Source: Lentzea pudingi (GTDB taxonomy: Bacteria; Actinomycetota; Actinomycetes; Mycobacteriales; Pseudonocardiaceae). Taken from it: 64,000 nt of DNA. The DNA is taken from the NCBI RefSeq assembly GCF_014646255.1, contig NZ_BMNC01000007.1, positions 289,771-353,770 on the forward strand, read 5' to 3'. Below are positions 36,841 through 44,070 of the stretch, piece by piece. Under the pieces are notes generated by a model. It saw only the letters and a list, made by a program, of their open reading frames with translations, was not told where the DNA came from and ran no database searches. Position 1 is the first letter of the stretch, and the number at the start of each line of letters is the position of its first letter. The position numbers and the translations under genes were made by a program.

Positions 36841-37514
36841 CGACCCCTCCGCTGCTGGCGCTCCACGATGAGCACCGTCGTAGGCACCTCAAGTACGTCC
36901 GCTCCCACGACGACCACGTGCGGGTTGGCGCCCCCAGCTTTGAGCACCGCCGCACCGTCGCGTTCCAACTCCTCCTGCGCGCGCTCACCCTTGAGCGCCA
37001 CCATCCGCCCGCCACCCTTGAGAAGCGGCAGGCACCACTTCGTCAGCTTCTCCAGCGGAGCCACCGCCCGCGCCGTGGCGGAGTCGCAGTTCAGCAGCTG
37101 CTTCCGAACCGGCCCCTCTTCCGCACGCCCGCGGAGGACCGTCACGTTGTCGAGCTGCAGCCGTTCCTTCACTTCCTCGAGCCACGCGATACGACGAGCC
37201 ATCGGCTCCAGCAACGTGATCCTCAGGTCGGGCCGCGCGATGGCGAGCGGCACCCCCGGAAGCCCGGCGCCTGAGCCCACGTCGACGACCCGTTCGTTGG
37301 GCTGGAACAGCTCCTCGATCACCGCCGAGTTGAGCACGTGCCGATCCCAGATCTTCTCGACCTCACGAGGACCGATGAGTCCGCGCTCCACGCCGTGCTC
37401 CTCCAGGAGCCTGACGAACTCAGCGGCACGCTCAACGTGCTCACCGAAGACGAGCTTCGCGTTGTCGGGCAACTCCCCGGCCATGTTCTCCATCCGCGTT
37501 TCACGTGAAACCAC
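36837..37514 (-). CDS. rsmG: 16S rRNA m7G527 methyltransferase
   Basis: 225 residues with the SAM-binding motif VVDVGSGAGLPGVPLAI and LLEPMARRIAWLEEV following it. It methylates G527 of 16S rRNA. The start may be the GTG at 37514, which is fused to a perfect parS, or the ATG at 37493 (MENMAGEL), giving 218 residues. It heads the rsmG-parA-parB operon with 4-nt overlaps at both junctions. Confidence 0.95.
   Translation of the reverse strand: MVSRETRMENMAGELPDNAKLVFGEHVERAAEFVRLLEEHGVERGLIGPREVEKIWDRHVLNSAVIEELFQPNERVVDVGSGAGLPGVPLAIARPDLRITLLEPMARRIAWLEEVKERLQLDNVTVLRGRAEEGPVRKQLLNCDSATARAVAPLEKLTKWCLPLLKGGGRMVALKGERAQEELERDGAAVLKAGGANPHVVVVGADVLEVPTTVLIVERQQRRGR
37498..37511. promoter_or_regulatory. 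parS: Perfect parS site at the rsmG start
   Basis: GTTTCACGTGAAAC matches the consensus exactly. It encodes VSRET at the N terminus of RsmG if the upstream GTG is used, so ParB binding could affect expression of its own operon. Confidence 0.9.
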
Positions 37515-37610
37515 GCGGCGGCGGTGTCCCAGCGGCCGGTGGAAAAGCTGGCGAATGCCAGGGCACCATCATGACGGATCGACAGTGGGTGGCGCCAAAT
37601 CCTGAGCGCC

Positions 37611-37624
37611 GTTTCACGTGAAAC
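37611..37624. promoter_or_regulatory. parS: Perfect parS site upstream of the phosphatase-like gene
   Basis: A second exact GTTTCACGTGAAAC, 100 bp from the previous one, in the divergent gap between rsmG and the phosphatase-like gene. Confidence 0.9.
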
Positions 37625-37644
37625 TTGGGGGAAAGTTGCATCCG

Positions 37645-38127
37645 ATGCTCTACACCGTCGCTTGGGGCGGTCCTGGGGTTGTGTCGACGATGTGCCATCC
37701 GGCGGGTGGGGTGTATCTGGAGGGGAAGGTTCGGGCATTGCGCCGGCTTGGGGTGGATGTGTTGGTGTCTGCGCAGACTGATGAGGAGCGGGTTGAGTGC
37801 GACCTCGTGGATCAGGAGCGGGTGGTGGTGGCTGCCGGGCTGCGGTACGTGTGCCTTCCAATTCCGGATCGGTCGGTGCCGGATGTTGCTTCGGCTGTTG
37901 CTGTTGTTGAGCCGCTTGACGCGTTGTATCGGCGTGGGGCTCATGTGGTGTTCCACTGTTGGGCTGGGATTGGGCGGTCTTCGTTGTTGGCTGGGTTGTT
38001 GTTGGGGATGGAGGGGGTGGAGCCGGGGGAGGCTTGGCGGTTGATCTCGGAGGCTCGGGGGTGTTCGGTGCCGGACACGGCGGAGCAGGGGGAGTGGTTG
38101 ACTGGGTGGTGGGCGGGTCGGGGGTAG
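37645..38127 (+). CDS. Dual-specificity/tyrosine phosphatase-like protein
   Basis: 160 residues from the ATG at 37645; a GTG at 37618 inside parS is an alternative. The PTP loop HCWAGIGRSS (CX5R with Cys and Arg kept) and an upstream acidic segment suggest an active cysteine phosphatase of the small DSP type. Codon use is unlike the neighbours: third positions are dominated by G and T rather than C (many GTT, TTG, GGG, GTT codons), pointing to recent acquisition or different mutational pressure. The substrate is unknown. Confidence 0.8.
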   Translation: MLYTVAWGGPGVVSTMCHPAGGVYLEGKVRALRRLGVDVLVSAQTDEERVECDLVDQERVVVAAGLRYVCLPIPDRSVPDVASAVAVVEPLDALYRRGAHVVFHCWAGIGRSSLLAGLLLGMEGVEPGEAWRLISEARGCSVPDTAEQGEWLTGWWAGRG

Positions 38128-38130
38128 GTG

Positions 38131-38144
38131 GTTTCACGTGGAAC
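38131..38144. promoter_or_regulatory. parS: parS site downstream of the phosphatase-like gene
   Basis: GTTTCACGTGGAAC, one mismatch to consensus and identical to the parA-internal site. It lies 3 nt beyond the stop codon. Confidence 0.85.
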
Positions 38145-38265
38145 GTTGCGTTGTGGGGGTCGCGTTCCAGCGGGGTGGTCGCCTTGCTTGCGGGTGGTCA
38201 CCGTGGGTGCGTGGTTGCGTAGGTCAAGACGGGCCGGTGCCGGTCATCGCCGCTACGCGACGATA

Positions 38266-38391
38266 GCGATTGGGGCTTGACCTTGAGCCTCTAGCTGGAT
38301 GCACATATCGGCCTTAAAAGGCCGGGCTCGAAGTGCCCGGCCGATCCCTGCAACGGTCGCATCCAGCTCCTCAAGGTCAAGCCCCAATCGC
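38266..38391. repeat. Long imperfect inverted repeat, 126 nt
   Basis: The left arm (38266-38302) begins GCGATTGGGGCTTGACCTTG and ends AGCTGGATGC; the right arm (38359-38391) is its reverse complement apart from a small bulge (CCTCT against G). About 32 bp pair perfectly. The 56-nt centre holds its own palindromes (CGGCC-TTAAAA-GGCCG and GGGC/GCCC). It lies in a gene-free gap. It could be a MITE-like remnant, a structured RNA or an extruding cruciform; no target duplication was recognised. Confidence 0.8.
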
Positions 38392-38440
38392 CGAGCTGGG
38401 CACGTCACCACCGCCACCTAGTGCTACGAGGTACACACGC

Positions 38441-38870
38441 CTCGGCTTCGCCATTGCCGTTGGCGGAGCGGGGGCTCGGCTTCGCCGTTGCCTGTTGTGT
38501 TCGGAGAGACGCCTCGGCTTCGCCGTCGGACAGGGGAGACCGTTGCGTCATCCCGCCCGCCTGACCACCAAGCACATACCCCCCGTCCCACTCCTGCTCC
38601 CGCCTCCCGCTTGCCTATCCACGCCGCGCCTGCCCGCATTCCCTCTCCCGTCCCTCGCCTCACCCTCGCGCCACCGCTCTCGGAACCCTTGGCTCTTTCC
38701 GCCCCTTCGTCCTACGACGCTCCGCTCCTCCCACGCCACTCCTCCCACGCCGCCTCTCCCACGCCGCCTCTCCCACGCCGCGCCCACCGCCCTCCTGCTC
38801 TTCCTCCCGCCCTCACCTCGCCCTCGCGCCTACCGCTTCCCGGGACCTTTGGCCTGTTCCGTCCTGGCCC
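38441..38870. repeat. Polypyrimidine tract with short direct and 14-bp tandem repeats
   Basis: The 800-nt stretch 38128-38926 has no credible gene. Three copies of CTCGGCTTCGCC start at 38441, 38475 and 38513. From about 38540 to 38850 the + strand is very rich in C and T. Within it CTCCCACGCC recurs four times at exactly 14-bp spacing (38728, 38742, 38756, 38770). The function is unknown; strand asymmetry near the origin or slippage are possible causes. Confidence 0.7.
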
Positions 38871-38880
38871 TGGACAGCAA

Positions 38881-38913
38881 ACGGCCCCTGGTTCCGGGGG
38901 AACCAGGGGCCGT
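38881..38913 (-). terminator. Terminator after jag
   Basis: ACGGCCCCTGGTT (38881-38893) pairs perfectly with AACCAGGGGCCGT (38901-38913). In the leftward direction it is followed by TTTG. It begins 14 nt past the jag stop. Confidence 0.8.
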
Positions 38914-38926
38914 GAGGCTGGAGCTG

Positions 38927-39496
38927 TCAGGGCTTCGGGAAGATGATTACCCGGCGCTGCGGCTCTTCGCCTTCGCTTTCGCTGTGCACGCCTGCGACTG
39001 AGGCGACGGCGTCGTGGACTACCTTGCGCTCGAACGGGGTCATGGGGTGCAGGCGGGCTCGTTCGCCTGAGGCGGCGACCTTTTCTGCGGTGGTGCGGCC
39101 CATCTCCGCCAGTTCGGCGCGGCGGCCTGCTCGCCACTGGGCGATGTCGAGCATGAGGCGGGAGCGGACTCCCGTTTCCTGCTGGACTGCCAGGCGGGTT
39201 AGTTCCTGGAGTGATTCGAGGACGTTGCCTCGGGGGCCCACCAGCTTGGCGAGGTCTTCGCCGCCGTCGATGCTGACGATGGCGCGGCCGCTTTCGACGT
39301 CCAGGTCGATGTCGCCGTCGTAGTCGAGCAGGTCCAGCAGGCGCTCGAGGTAGTCGCCCGCGATGTCGCCTTCCTGGACGAGAAGGTCCTCGGTCTTGCT
39401 CGGCGACTGCGGCTCGGCCTCAGTCGTGGCTTCGGTCTGGGCCTCGGCCTCCGACGACGCCTCCACGTCGTCGGTCGCCTGCAAGGTCTCCGACAC
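38927..39496 (-). CDS. jag: Jag/KhpB-like KH-R3H RNA-binding protein
   Basis: 189 residues from a GTG preceded by GGAGAGGAG. An acidic, Glu/Thr-rich N terminus is followed by a KH-like domain (VGPRGNVLESLQELTRLAVQ) and a C-terminal R3H domain (MTPFERKVVHDAVASVAGV). It binds single-stranded nucleic acid; the family is linked to control of cell-wall synthesis. It lies 30 nt after yidC, as in most actinobacteria. Confidence 0.93.
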   Translation of the reverse strand: MSETLQATDDVEASSEAEAQTEATTEAEPQSPSKTEDLLVQEGDIAGDYLERLLDLLDYDGDIDLDVESGRAIVSIDGGEDLAKLVGPRGNVLESLQELTRLAVQQETGVRSRLMLDIAQWRAGRRAELAEMGRTTAEKVAASGERARLHPMTPFERKVVHDAVASVAGVHSESEGEEPQRRVIIFPKP

Positions 39497-39526
39497 GATG
39501 TCTCCTCTCCGGGGCAACGCCCGAAA

Positions 39527-40561
39527 TCAGCGGCGCTTCTTGCTGCCCGGCTTCTTGCTGGTGGATCGGCCTGGGGTCAGGCCGGGGATCTCGGTGTTGG
39601 AGTTGCCGTTCGTGGCAGCTTCCGTGGAGGACGCCTTCGGCGCGCCGCTCGGGCCCGCGGTCGGCATGCGCTTGGCGCCGTTGGCCGGCTTGGCTCCCGG
39701 TGCGGGCTTCTTCGGGTTGACCGGCTTCGCGCCCGGCTTCGGAGCGAGGGCCTGGCGGGTCTCGACGACCGTGGCCTTCTTCTCCTCTTCCTCGGCGTCG
39801 ATGCGCTTGTAGACGAAGTGCTGCTGGCCGAGGGTCCACGCGTTGTTGGACAGCCAGTACAGCAGGATCGCGACGGGGAAGAAGAAGCCACCGGCGAGGA
39901 CGCCCAGGGGGAAGATCCAGAGCGTCAGCTTGTTCATGATGGCCGTCTGCGGGTTGTCCAGCGCCGAGGCGTTCTGGCGCGCGACCGAGTGACGGGCCGT
40001 GAAGTGGGTCGCGATGGACGCCACGATCATCAGCGGCACCGACAGCAGGATGACGTTCAGACGCTCGGTGCCGTACTGGGCCAGCTGGTCGGACGGCATC
40101 GTGATGAACGTCGAGAGGTTCGTGCCGAAGAGCTTGGCGTTGACGAACGAGTCGACGCCCTGCTTGTCGAAGAAGTAGACCTCGCCCCAGCCGGGCTTGA
40201 ACGAGCGCAGCACGTGGAACAGACCGATGAACACCGGGATCTGCACCAGCATCGGCAGGCAGCCGCCGAGCGGGTTGACGCCGTGCTCGGACTGCAGCTT
40301 CTGCATCTCCTGCGCCTGGCGCTGGCGGTCGTTCGGGTACTTCTTCTTCAGCTTCTGCATCTCCGGCGCGAACTCCTGCATCTTTCGCATGGAGCGCACC
40401 TGGCCGACGAACGGCTTGAAGAGGATGGCGCGGAGCGTGAAGACCAGGAAGATGACGGCCAGCGCCCAGGCGAAGCCGCTCGACTCACCGAAGACCTTGC
40501 CGAACACCCAGTGCCAACACCACAAGATGAAGGACACCGGGTAGTAGATAAAGTTGAGCAC
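39527..40561 (-). CDS. yidC: Membrane protein insertase YidC
   Basis: 344 residues from the GTG at 40561 (preceded by GAGGAG), beginning NFIYYPVSFILWCWHWVFG. It has the five-helix YidC/Oxa1 core, the conserved Arg in VFTLRAILFKPF, a charged coiled cytoplasmic loop (KLKKKYPNDRQRQAQEMQKLQ), and a basic Lys/Pro-rich C-terminal tail that can bind ribosomes. It inserts membrane proteins with or without SecYEG. A much longer open frame upstream is read-through of yidD/rnpA antisense frames. Confidence 0.95.
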   Translation of the reverse strand: MLNFIYYPVSFILWCWHWVFGKVFGESSGFAWALAVIFLVFTLRAILFKPFVGQVRSMRKMQEFAPEMQKLKKKYPNDRQRQAQEMQKLQSEHGVNPLGGCLPMLVQIPVFIGLFHVLRSFKPGWGEVYFFDKQGVDSFVNAKLFGTNLSTFITMPSDQLAQYGTERLNVILLSVPLMIVASIATHFTARHSVARQNASALDNPQTAIMNKLTLWIFPLGVLAGGFFFPVAILLYWLSNNAWTLGQQHFVYKRIDAEEEEKKATVVETRQALAPKPGAKPVNPKKPAPGAKPANGAKRMPTAGPSGAPKASSTEAATNGNSNTEIPGLTPGRSTSKKPGSKKRR

Positions 40562-40566
40562 GGGAG

Positions 40567-40824
40567 CTACTCCTCGGTGGATACGTCGGGGACCTGCCGC
40601 CTCGGCGGAACGGGGTCCAGGCCTCCAGGGTGCCAGGGTCCGCAGCGCAGCAACCGGCGGATGGTCAGCCAGGTTCCTCGCAGTGCGCCGTGGACTGTCA
40701 GGGCTTCCACCGCGTACGCACTGCAACTCGGGTAGAAGCGGCAGGTCGGCGGCAGCAGCGGCGAGATGAACTTCCGGTAGAAGTGCACCGGCAGCAGCGC
40801 GACCTTCGCGGGCAACGTGGTCAT
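40567..40824 (-). CDS. yidD: Membrane protein insertion efficiency factor YidD
   Basis: 85 residues with the family pattern FYRKFISPLLPPTCRFYPSCSAYAVEAL and WHPGGLDPVP. It overlaps rnpA by 4 nt and is followed 5 nt later by yidC. It assists YidC-dependent insertion. Confidence 0.95.
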   Translation of the reverse strand: MTTLPAKVALLPVHFYRKFISPLLPPTCRFYPSCSAYAVEALTVHGALRGTWLTIRRLLRCGPWHPGGLDPVPPRRQVPDVSTEE

Positions 40825-41162
40825 CGCAGCACCTTGCGCAGGGCAGAAGAGAAATCGGCGGCGAGCTCGGAACTCGACGCCTCGGCTGCTGGAGCCAACG
40901 CCCTGACCACGACGAGAGTTCCCGGCGGCAGGTCTGCCAGCACGGAACGCACCACGTGGCGCAGGCGTCGGTAGACACGGTGGCGCACCACCGAGTTGCC
41001 CACTGCCTTGCTCACGACGAAGCCCACCTTGGACGAATCCAAGGTGGGCACGTCAGGCTTCAAGACGTGGACGACCAACCGGGGTCGTCCGGCGCGGCGG
41101 CCTCGGCGGACCACCAGGCCGAAGTCCTGGCTGCGGGTGAGCCGGGCGGCCGGTGGTAGCAC
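40821..41162 (-). CDS. rnpA: Ribonuclease P protein component
   Basis: 113 residues with the RNA-binding motif VVRHRVYRRLRHVVR. The start is GTG at 41162. It combines with the RNase P RNA (not in this window) to mature tRNA 5' ends. It follows rpmH by 26 nt. Confidence 0.95.
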   Translation of the reverse strand: MLPPAARLTRSQDFGLVVRRGRRAGRPRLVVHVLKPDVPTLDSSKVGFVVSKAVGNSVVRHRVYRRLRHVVRSVLADLPPGTLVVVRALAPAAEASSSELAADFSSALRKVLR

Positions 41163-41188
41163 GACGACGCTGCGCTTACCAGCCGCTG

Positions 41189-41332
41189 TCAGGCGGACAG
41201 CGTGTCACGGCCCTTGCTGCGGCGCGCAGCCAGAATGGCGCGGCCGGCACGGGTCCGCATGCGCAGCCGGAAGCCGTGCGTCTTCGCGCGGCGGCGGTTG
41301 TTGGGCTGGAAGGTGCGCTTACCCTTGCTCAC
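41189..41332 (-). CDS. rpmH: 50S ribosomal protein L34
   Basis: 47 residues from a GTG at 41330-41332: SKGKRTFQPNNRRRAKTHG followed by the usual Arg-rich FRLRMRTRAGRAILAARR. It heads the leftward rpmH-rnpA-yidD-yidC-jag operon and is divergent from dnaA. Confidence 0.97.
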   Translation of the reverse strand: MSKGKRTFQPNNRRRAKTHGFRLRMRTRAGRAILAARRSKGRDTLSA

Positions 41333-41679
41333 GGTCGGTCTCCCGGTGCTTCACTGCTGACAAAGCCTTGTGGTTGTCCCCGACGGCAGTGGACGTAGGC
41401 GCGCGAAAGGCGCCCGTCGCAAGCGGGAGACTCGTACGAGGGTACGCATGCCCGGGTGCGGCGACCAAATCGGGGTGGGCCACGCCACGTCTTGTGAGGC
41501 GTGCCGGGCCTTGTTACCGTTCGTCCTTCGCGCATGCCGGGGTCGGCGTGGGAGCCGCCACCGACCGGCAACACAACACACCTTTTAGTGCACAGTTGTG
41601 GATAACTCTGTGGATACCTCTATTCTCCGTGTCCACATGTGGAGTCTTGGGCTCCGGCGGAGGGGAGGGGAGCGCGGAG
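41333..41679. promoter_or_regulatory. rpmH-dnaA divergent promoter region with DnaA boxes
   Basis: 347 nt without a gene. Three DnaA-box matches cluster upstream of dnaA: TGTGGATAA at 41597-41605 (exact TTATCCACA on the other strand), TGTGGATAC at 41609-41617, and GTGTCCACA at 41629-41637. They are placed for autoregulation of dnaA. The dnaA start follows a run of GGAGGGGAGGGG that serves as ribosome-binding site. Confidence 0.8.
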
Positions 41680-43263
41680 GTGTCGAACCAGCAGGTCGAT
41701 CTTGGTCTCGTGTGGGCCGAGGTGGTGCAGGAACTGGCGACCAGCCACCTGTCCCCTCAGCAGCGCGCGTGGATGAGGGTCACCCGTCCGATCGGTTTGC
41801 TGGATGGAACGGCACTGCTCGCTGCTCCCAGTGACTTCGCGAAGGAAGCGATCGAACGCGCACTGCGCGACCCGATCACCGCTGCTCTCTCCCGCAGGCT
41901 CGGCCGCTCCGTCTCCCTCGCGGTGAAGGTCGACTCGCCGGAACCGCCGAGTCCCGTCGTGAGCCCGCCGACCACGCCGATCCCGGTCCACGCGATCCAG
42001 CCGGTCGCACCGGTCCAGATCCCGGCGATCCCCGGCGTTCCGGCCTCCGACACGCCCGGCCCCGTGATCACGGACGACCCGGAAGAAGAGGTTGACGAGG
42101 CCGGCGACGCGCTTGCCGCCGTCTCCGAGATCTGGCCGACGTTCAACACCGCCAACACCGCGGGCGGGGGGACGCCGAACGCGAACCTGCCGTACACGCG
42201 GCCCGCGAACCCGTCGCCGTCGCAGACCCGGCTGAACGAGAAGTACAACTTCGACACGTTCGTCATCGGCGCCTCGAACCGGTTCGCGCACGCCGCGGCC
42301 GTCGCGGTGGCCGAGGCTCCCGCCAGGGCGTACAACCCGCTCTTCATCTGGGGCGAGAGCGGCCTCGGCAAGACGCACCTGCTGCACGCCGTCGGGCACT
42401 ACGCCCAGCGCCTGTTCCCCGGCATGCGCGTGCGGTACGTGTCGACCGAGGAGTTCACCAACGACTTCATCAACTCGCTGCGCGACGACCGCAAGGTCGC
42501 CTTCCAGCGCCGCTACCGGGACATCGACGTCCTTCTCGTCGACGACATCCAGTTCCTGGAGGGCAAGGAAGGCACGCAGGAGGAGTTCTTCCACACGTTC
42601 AACACGCTCCACAACACGAACAAGCAGATCGTGGTGTCGAGCGACCGGCCGCCCAAGCGGCTGGAGACACTGGAAGACCGGCTGCGCACGCGGTTCGAGT
42701 GGGGCCTGATCACGGACATCCAGCCGCCCGAGCTGGAGACGCGCATCGCGATCCTGCGCAAGAAGGCGGCCCAGGACCGGCTCGCGGCCCCGGCCGACGT
42801 GCTGGAGTTCATCGCCTCCCGCATCGAGCGCAACATCCGCGAGCTCGAAGGCGCGCTCATCCGCGTCACGGCGTTCGCGTCGCTCAACCGCCAGCCGGTC
42901 GACATCCAGCTCGCCGAGATCGTGCTGCGCGACCTCATCCCGGACTCGCACGCGCCGGAGATCACCGCACCGATGATCATGGCGGTCACCGCGGAGTTCT
43001 TCGGGGTCTCGATCGACGACCTGTGCGGCCCCGGCAAGACGAAGGCGCTCGCCCAGGCGCGGCAGATCTCCATGTACCTGTGCCGCGAACTGACGGACCT
43101 GTCGCTGCCGAAGATCGGCCAGACGTTCGGCGGCCGCGACCACACGACGGTCATGCACGCAGACAAGAAGATCCGCAAGGAGATGGCCGAGCGCCGGCGC
43201 ATCTACGACCAGGTGCAGGAGCTGACGTCGCGCATCAAGCAGCGCGCCCGCCACACTCCCTGA
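41680..43263 (+). CDS. dnaA: Chromosomal replication initiator DnaA
   Basis: 527 residues from the GTG at 41680. Domain I is at 1-90, a proline-rich linker (domain II) at about 90-190, the AAA+ domain with Walker A GESGLGKTHLLHAVG and Walker B VLLVDDIQFLEGK, and the C-terminal DNA-binding domain with the signature GGRDHTTVMHADKKI. It unwinds oriC and recruits the replicative helicase. An open frame reaching back to 40996 is non-coding. Confidence 0.97.
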   Translation: MSNQQVDLGLVWAEVVQELATSHLSPQQRAWMRVTRPIGLLDGTALLAAPSDFAKEAIERALRDPITAALSRRLGRSVSLAVKVDSPEPPSPVVSPPTTPIPVHAIQPVAPVQIPAIPGVPASDTPGPVITDDPEEEVDEAGDALAAVSEIWPTFNTANTAGGGTPNANLPYTRPANPSPSQTRLNEKYNFDTFVIGASNRFAHAAAVAVAEAPARAYNPLFIWGESGLGKTHLLHAVGHYAQRLFPGMRVRYVSTEEFTNDFINSLRDDRKVAFQRRYRDIDVLLVDDIQFLEGKEGTQEEFFHTFNTLHNTNKQIVVSSDRPPKRLETLEDRLRTRFEWGLITDIQPPELETRIAILRKKAAQDRLAAPADVLEFIASRIERNIRELEGALIRVTAFASLNRQPVDIQLAEIVLRDLIPDSHAPEITAPMIMAVTAEFFGVSIDDLCGPGKTKALAQARQISMYLCRELTDLSLPKIGQTFGGRDHTTVMHADKKIRKEMAERRRIYDQVQELTSRIKQRARHTP

Positions 43264-43280
43264 TCCACCCAGGTATCGAC

Positions 43281-43314
43281 GAAGGGGTCCTCCACCGCGG
43301 AGGGCCCCTTTTCG
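43281..43314 (+). terminator. Terminator after dnaA
   Basis: AAGGGGTCCTCC pairs with GGAGGGCCCCTT (one mismatch) around a short ACCGC loop and runs into TTCGG. It begins 20 nt past the stop. Confidence 0.85.
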
Positions 43315-44070
43315 GTTCGCACCCGGGGACGGCGAACGAGCGCGGGCGGACCTCAGGACGCGACCGAGCGACTCGGTGGCGAACACCCAGGGACGGACCC
43401 GCGGTCCGGCACCGAGCACCCGGGGACGCGGCCACGGCGCCACGGCCAACACCCGGGGACGACTTGGGTGCGGCGATGGGACTGCATCAGTGCGTGCGGC
43501 TCCAACCACCACCACGCGCCGCACACGTACCCAGGTAGACGAGGCCCGATCCGCCGCGCGGCGAGGCTTTCTGTTCACGCCCGGCACTCGAAGGGGTGGG
43601 GACAACTGGAAAAGTCTGTGGCCCCGGCCACGATCTGGCCACAGAAGCCTGTTGAACACCCGGGTACAACTGGCCCGCACCCGGGGACGCACCCGGGGAC
43701 AACTGTGGACGATCTGTGGATCGAGACCTGTGCACAACTGGCTGTCCCCGGGTGCGCCGATCTGTCCCCGGGTGCCATCCCCCGCTAGTCCACATGGTGG
43801 GTGACACCTTGACCTGCAGGTTTAACGCCTGTCCCCACAATCCACAACCCTTACTGTTACTGCTGTTTGATCTCTTCTAGGAAGAACTCAAAAGCAAAAC
43901 AGCGGTGGATGGTTCCCGGGGATCGGTGCCCGAACCCCGAAGTGACGGGAAGGGCCAGGACGCTCTAACGTGGTTGCTCCGCACCTCGGGACAAGCCGAG
44001 GGTCGAGGCTCCCGAACCCCACTGGCTCGTTGTCGTGGTGGCTTGTCGACTGTCGAGGAAAGGACGCCTC
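43315..44070. other. oriC: Replication origin oriC with a 12-bp repeat array and DnaA boxes
   Basis: The dnaA-dnaN gap holds no gene. CACCCGGGGAC(G/A) occurs seven times exactly: 43320, 43417, 43450, 43678, 43690, and inverted at 43743 and 43763. One-mismatch copies start at 43384 and 43657. DnaA-box-like sites include TGGGGACAA (43597), TGTGGAC/TGTGGAT (43705, 43716), TGTGCACAA (43730) and TAGTCCACA (43786). The tract 43821-43910 is AT-richer and is the likely unwinding element. The dnaN start has GAGGAAAGGA upstream. Confidence 0.9.

Noticed and set aside
38333..39001. Proline/serine/arginine-rich open frames across the gap after the phosphatase-like gene
   Set aside because: They derive from the polypyrimidine tract and tandem repeats, overlap the jag terminator and jag itself, and lack start signals.
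43376..43804. An open frame across oriC with repeated NTRG/GTRG-like residues, resembling a repeat protein
   Set aside because: The repeats come from the CACCCGGGGAC DNA element read in frame; there is no ribosome-binding site and the copies occur in both orientations and different frames.
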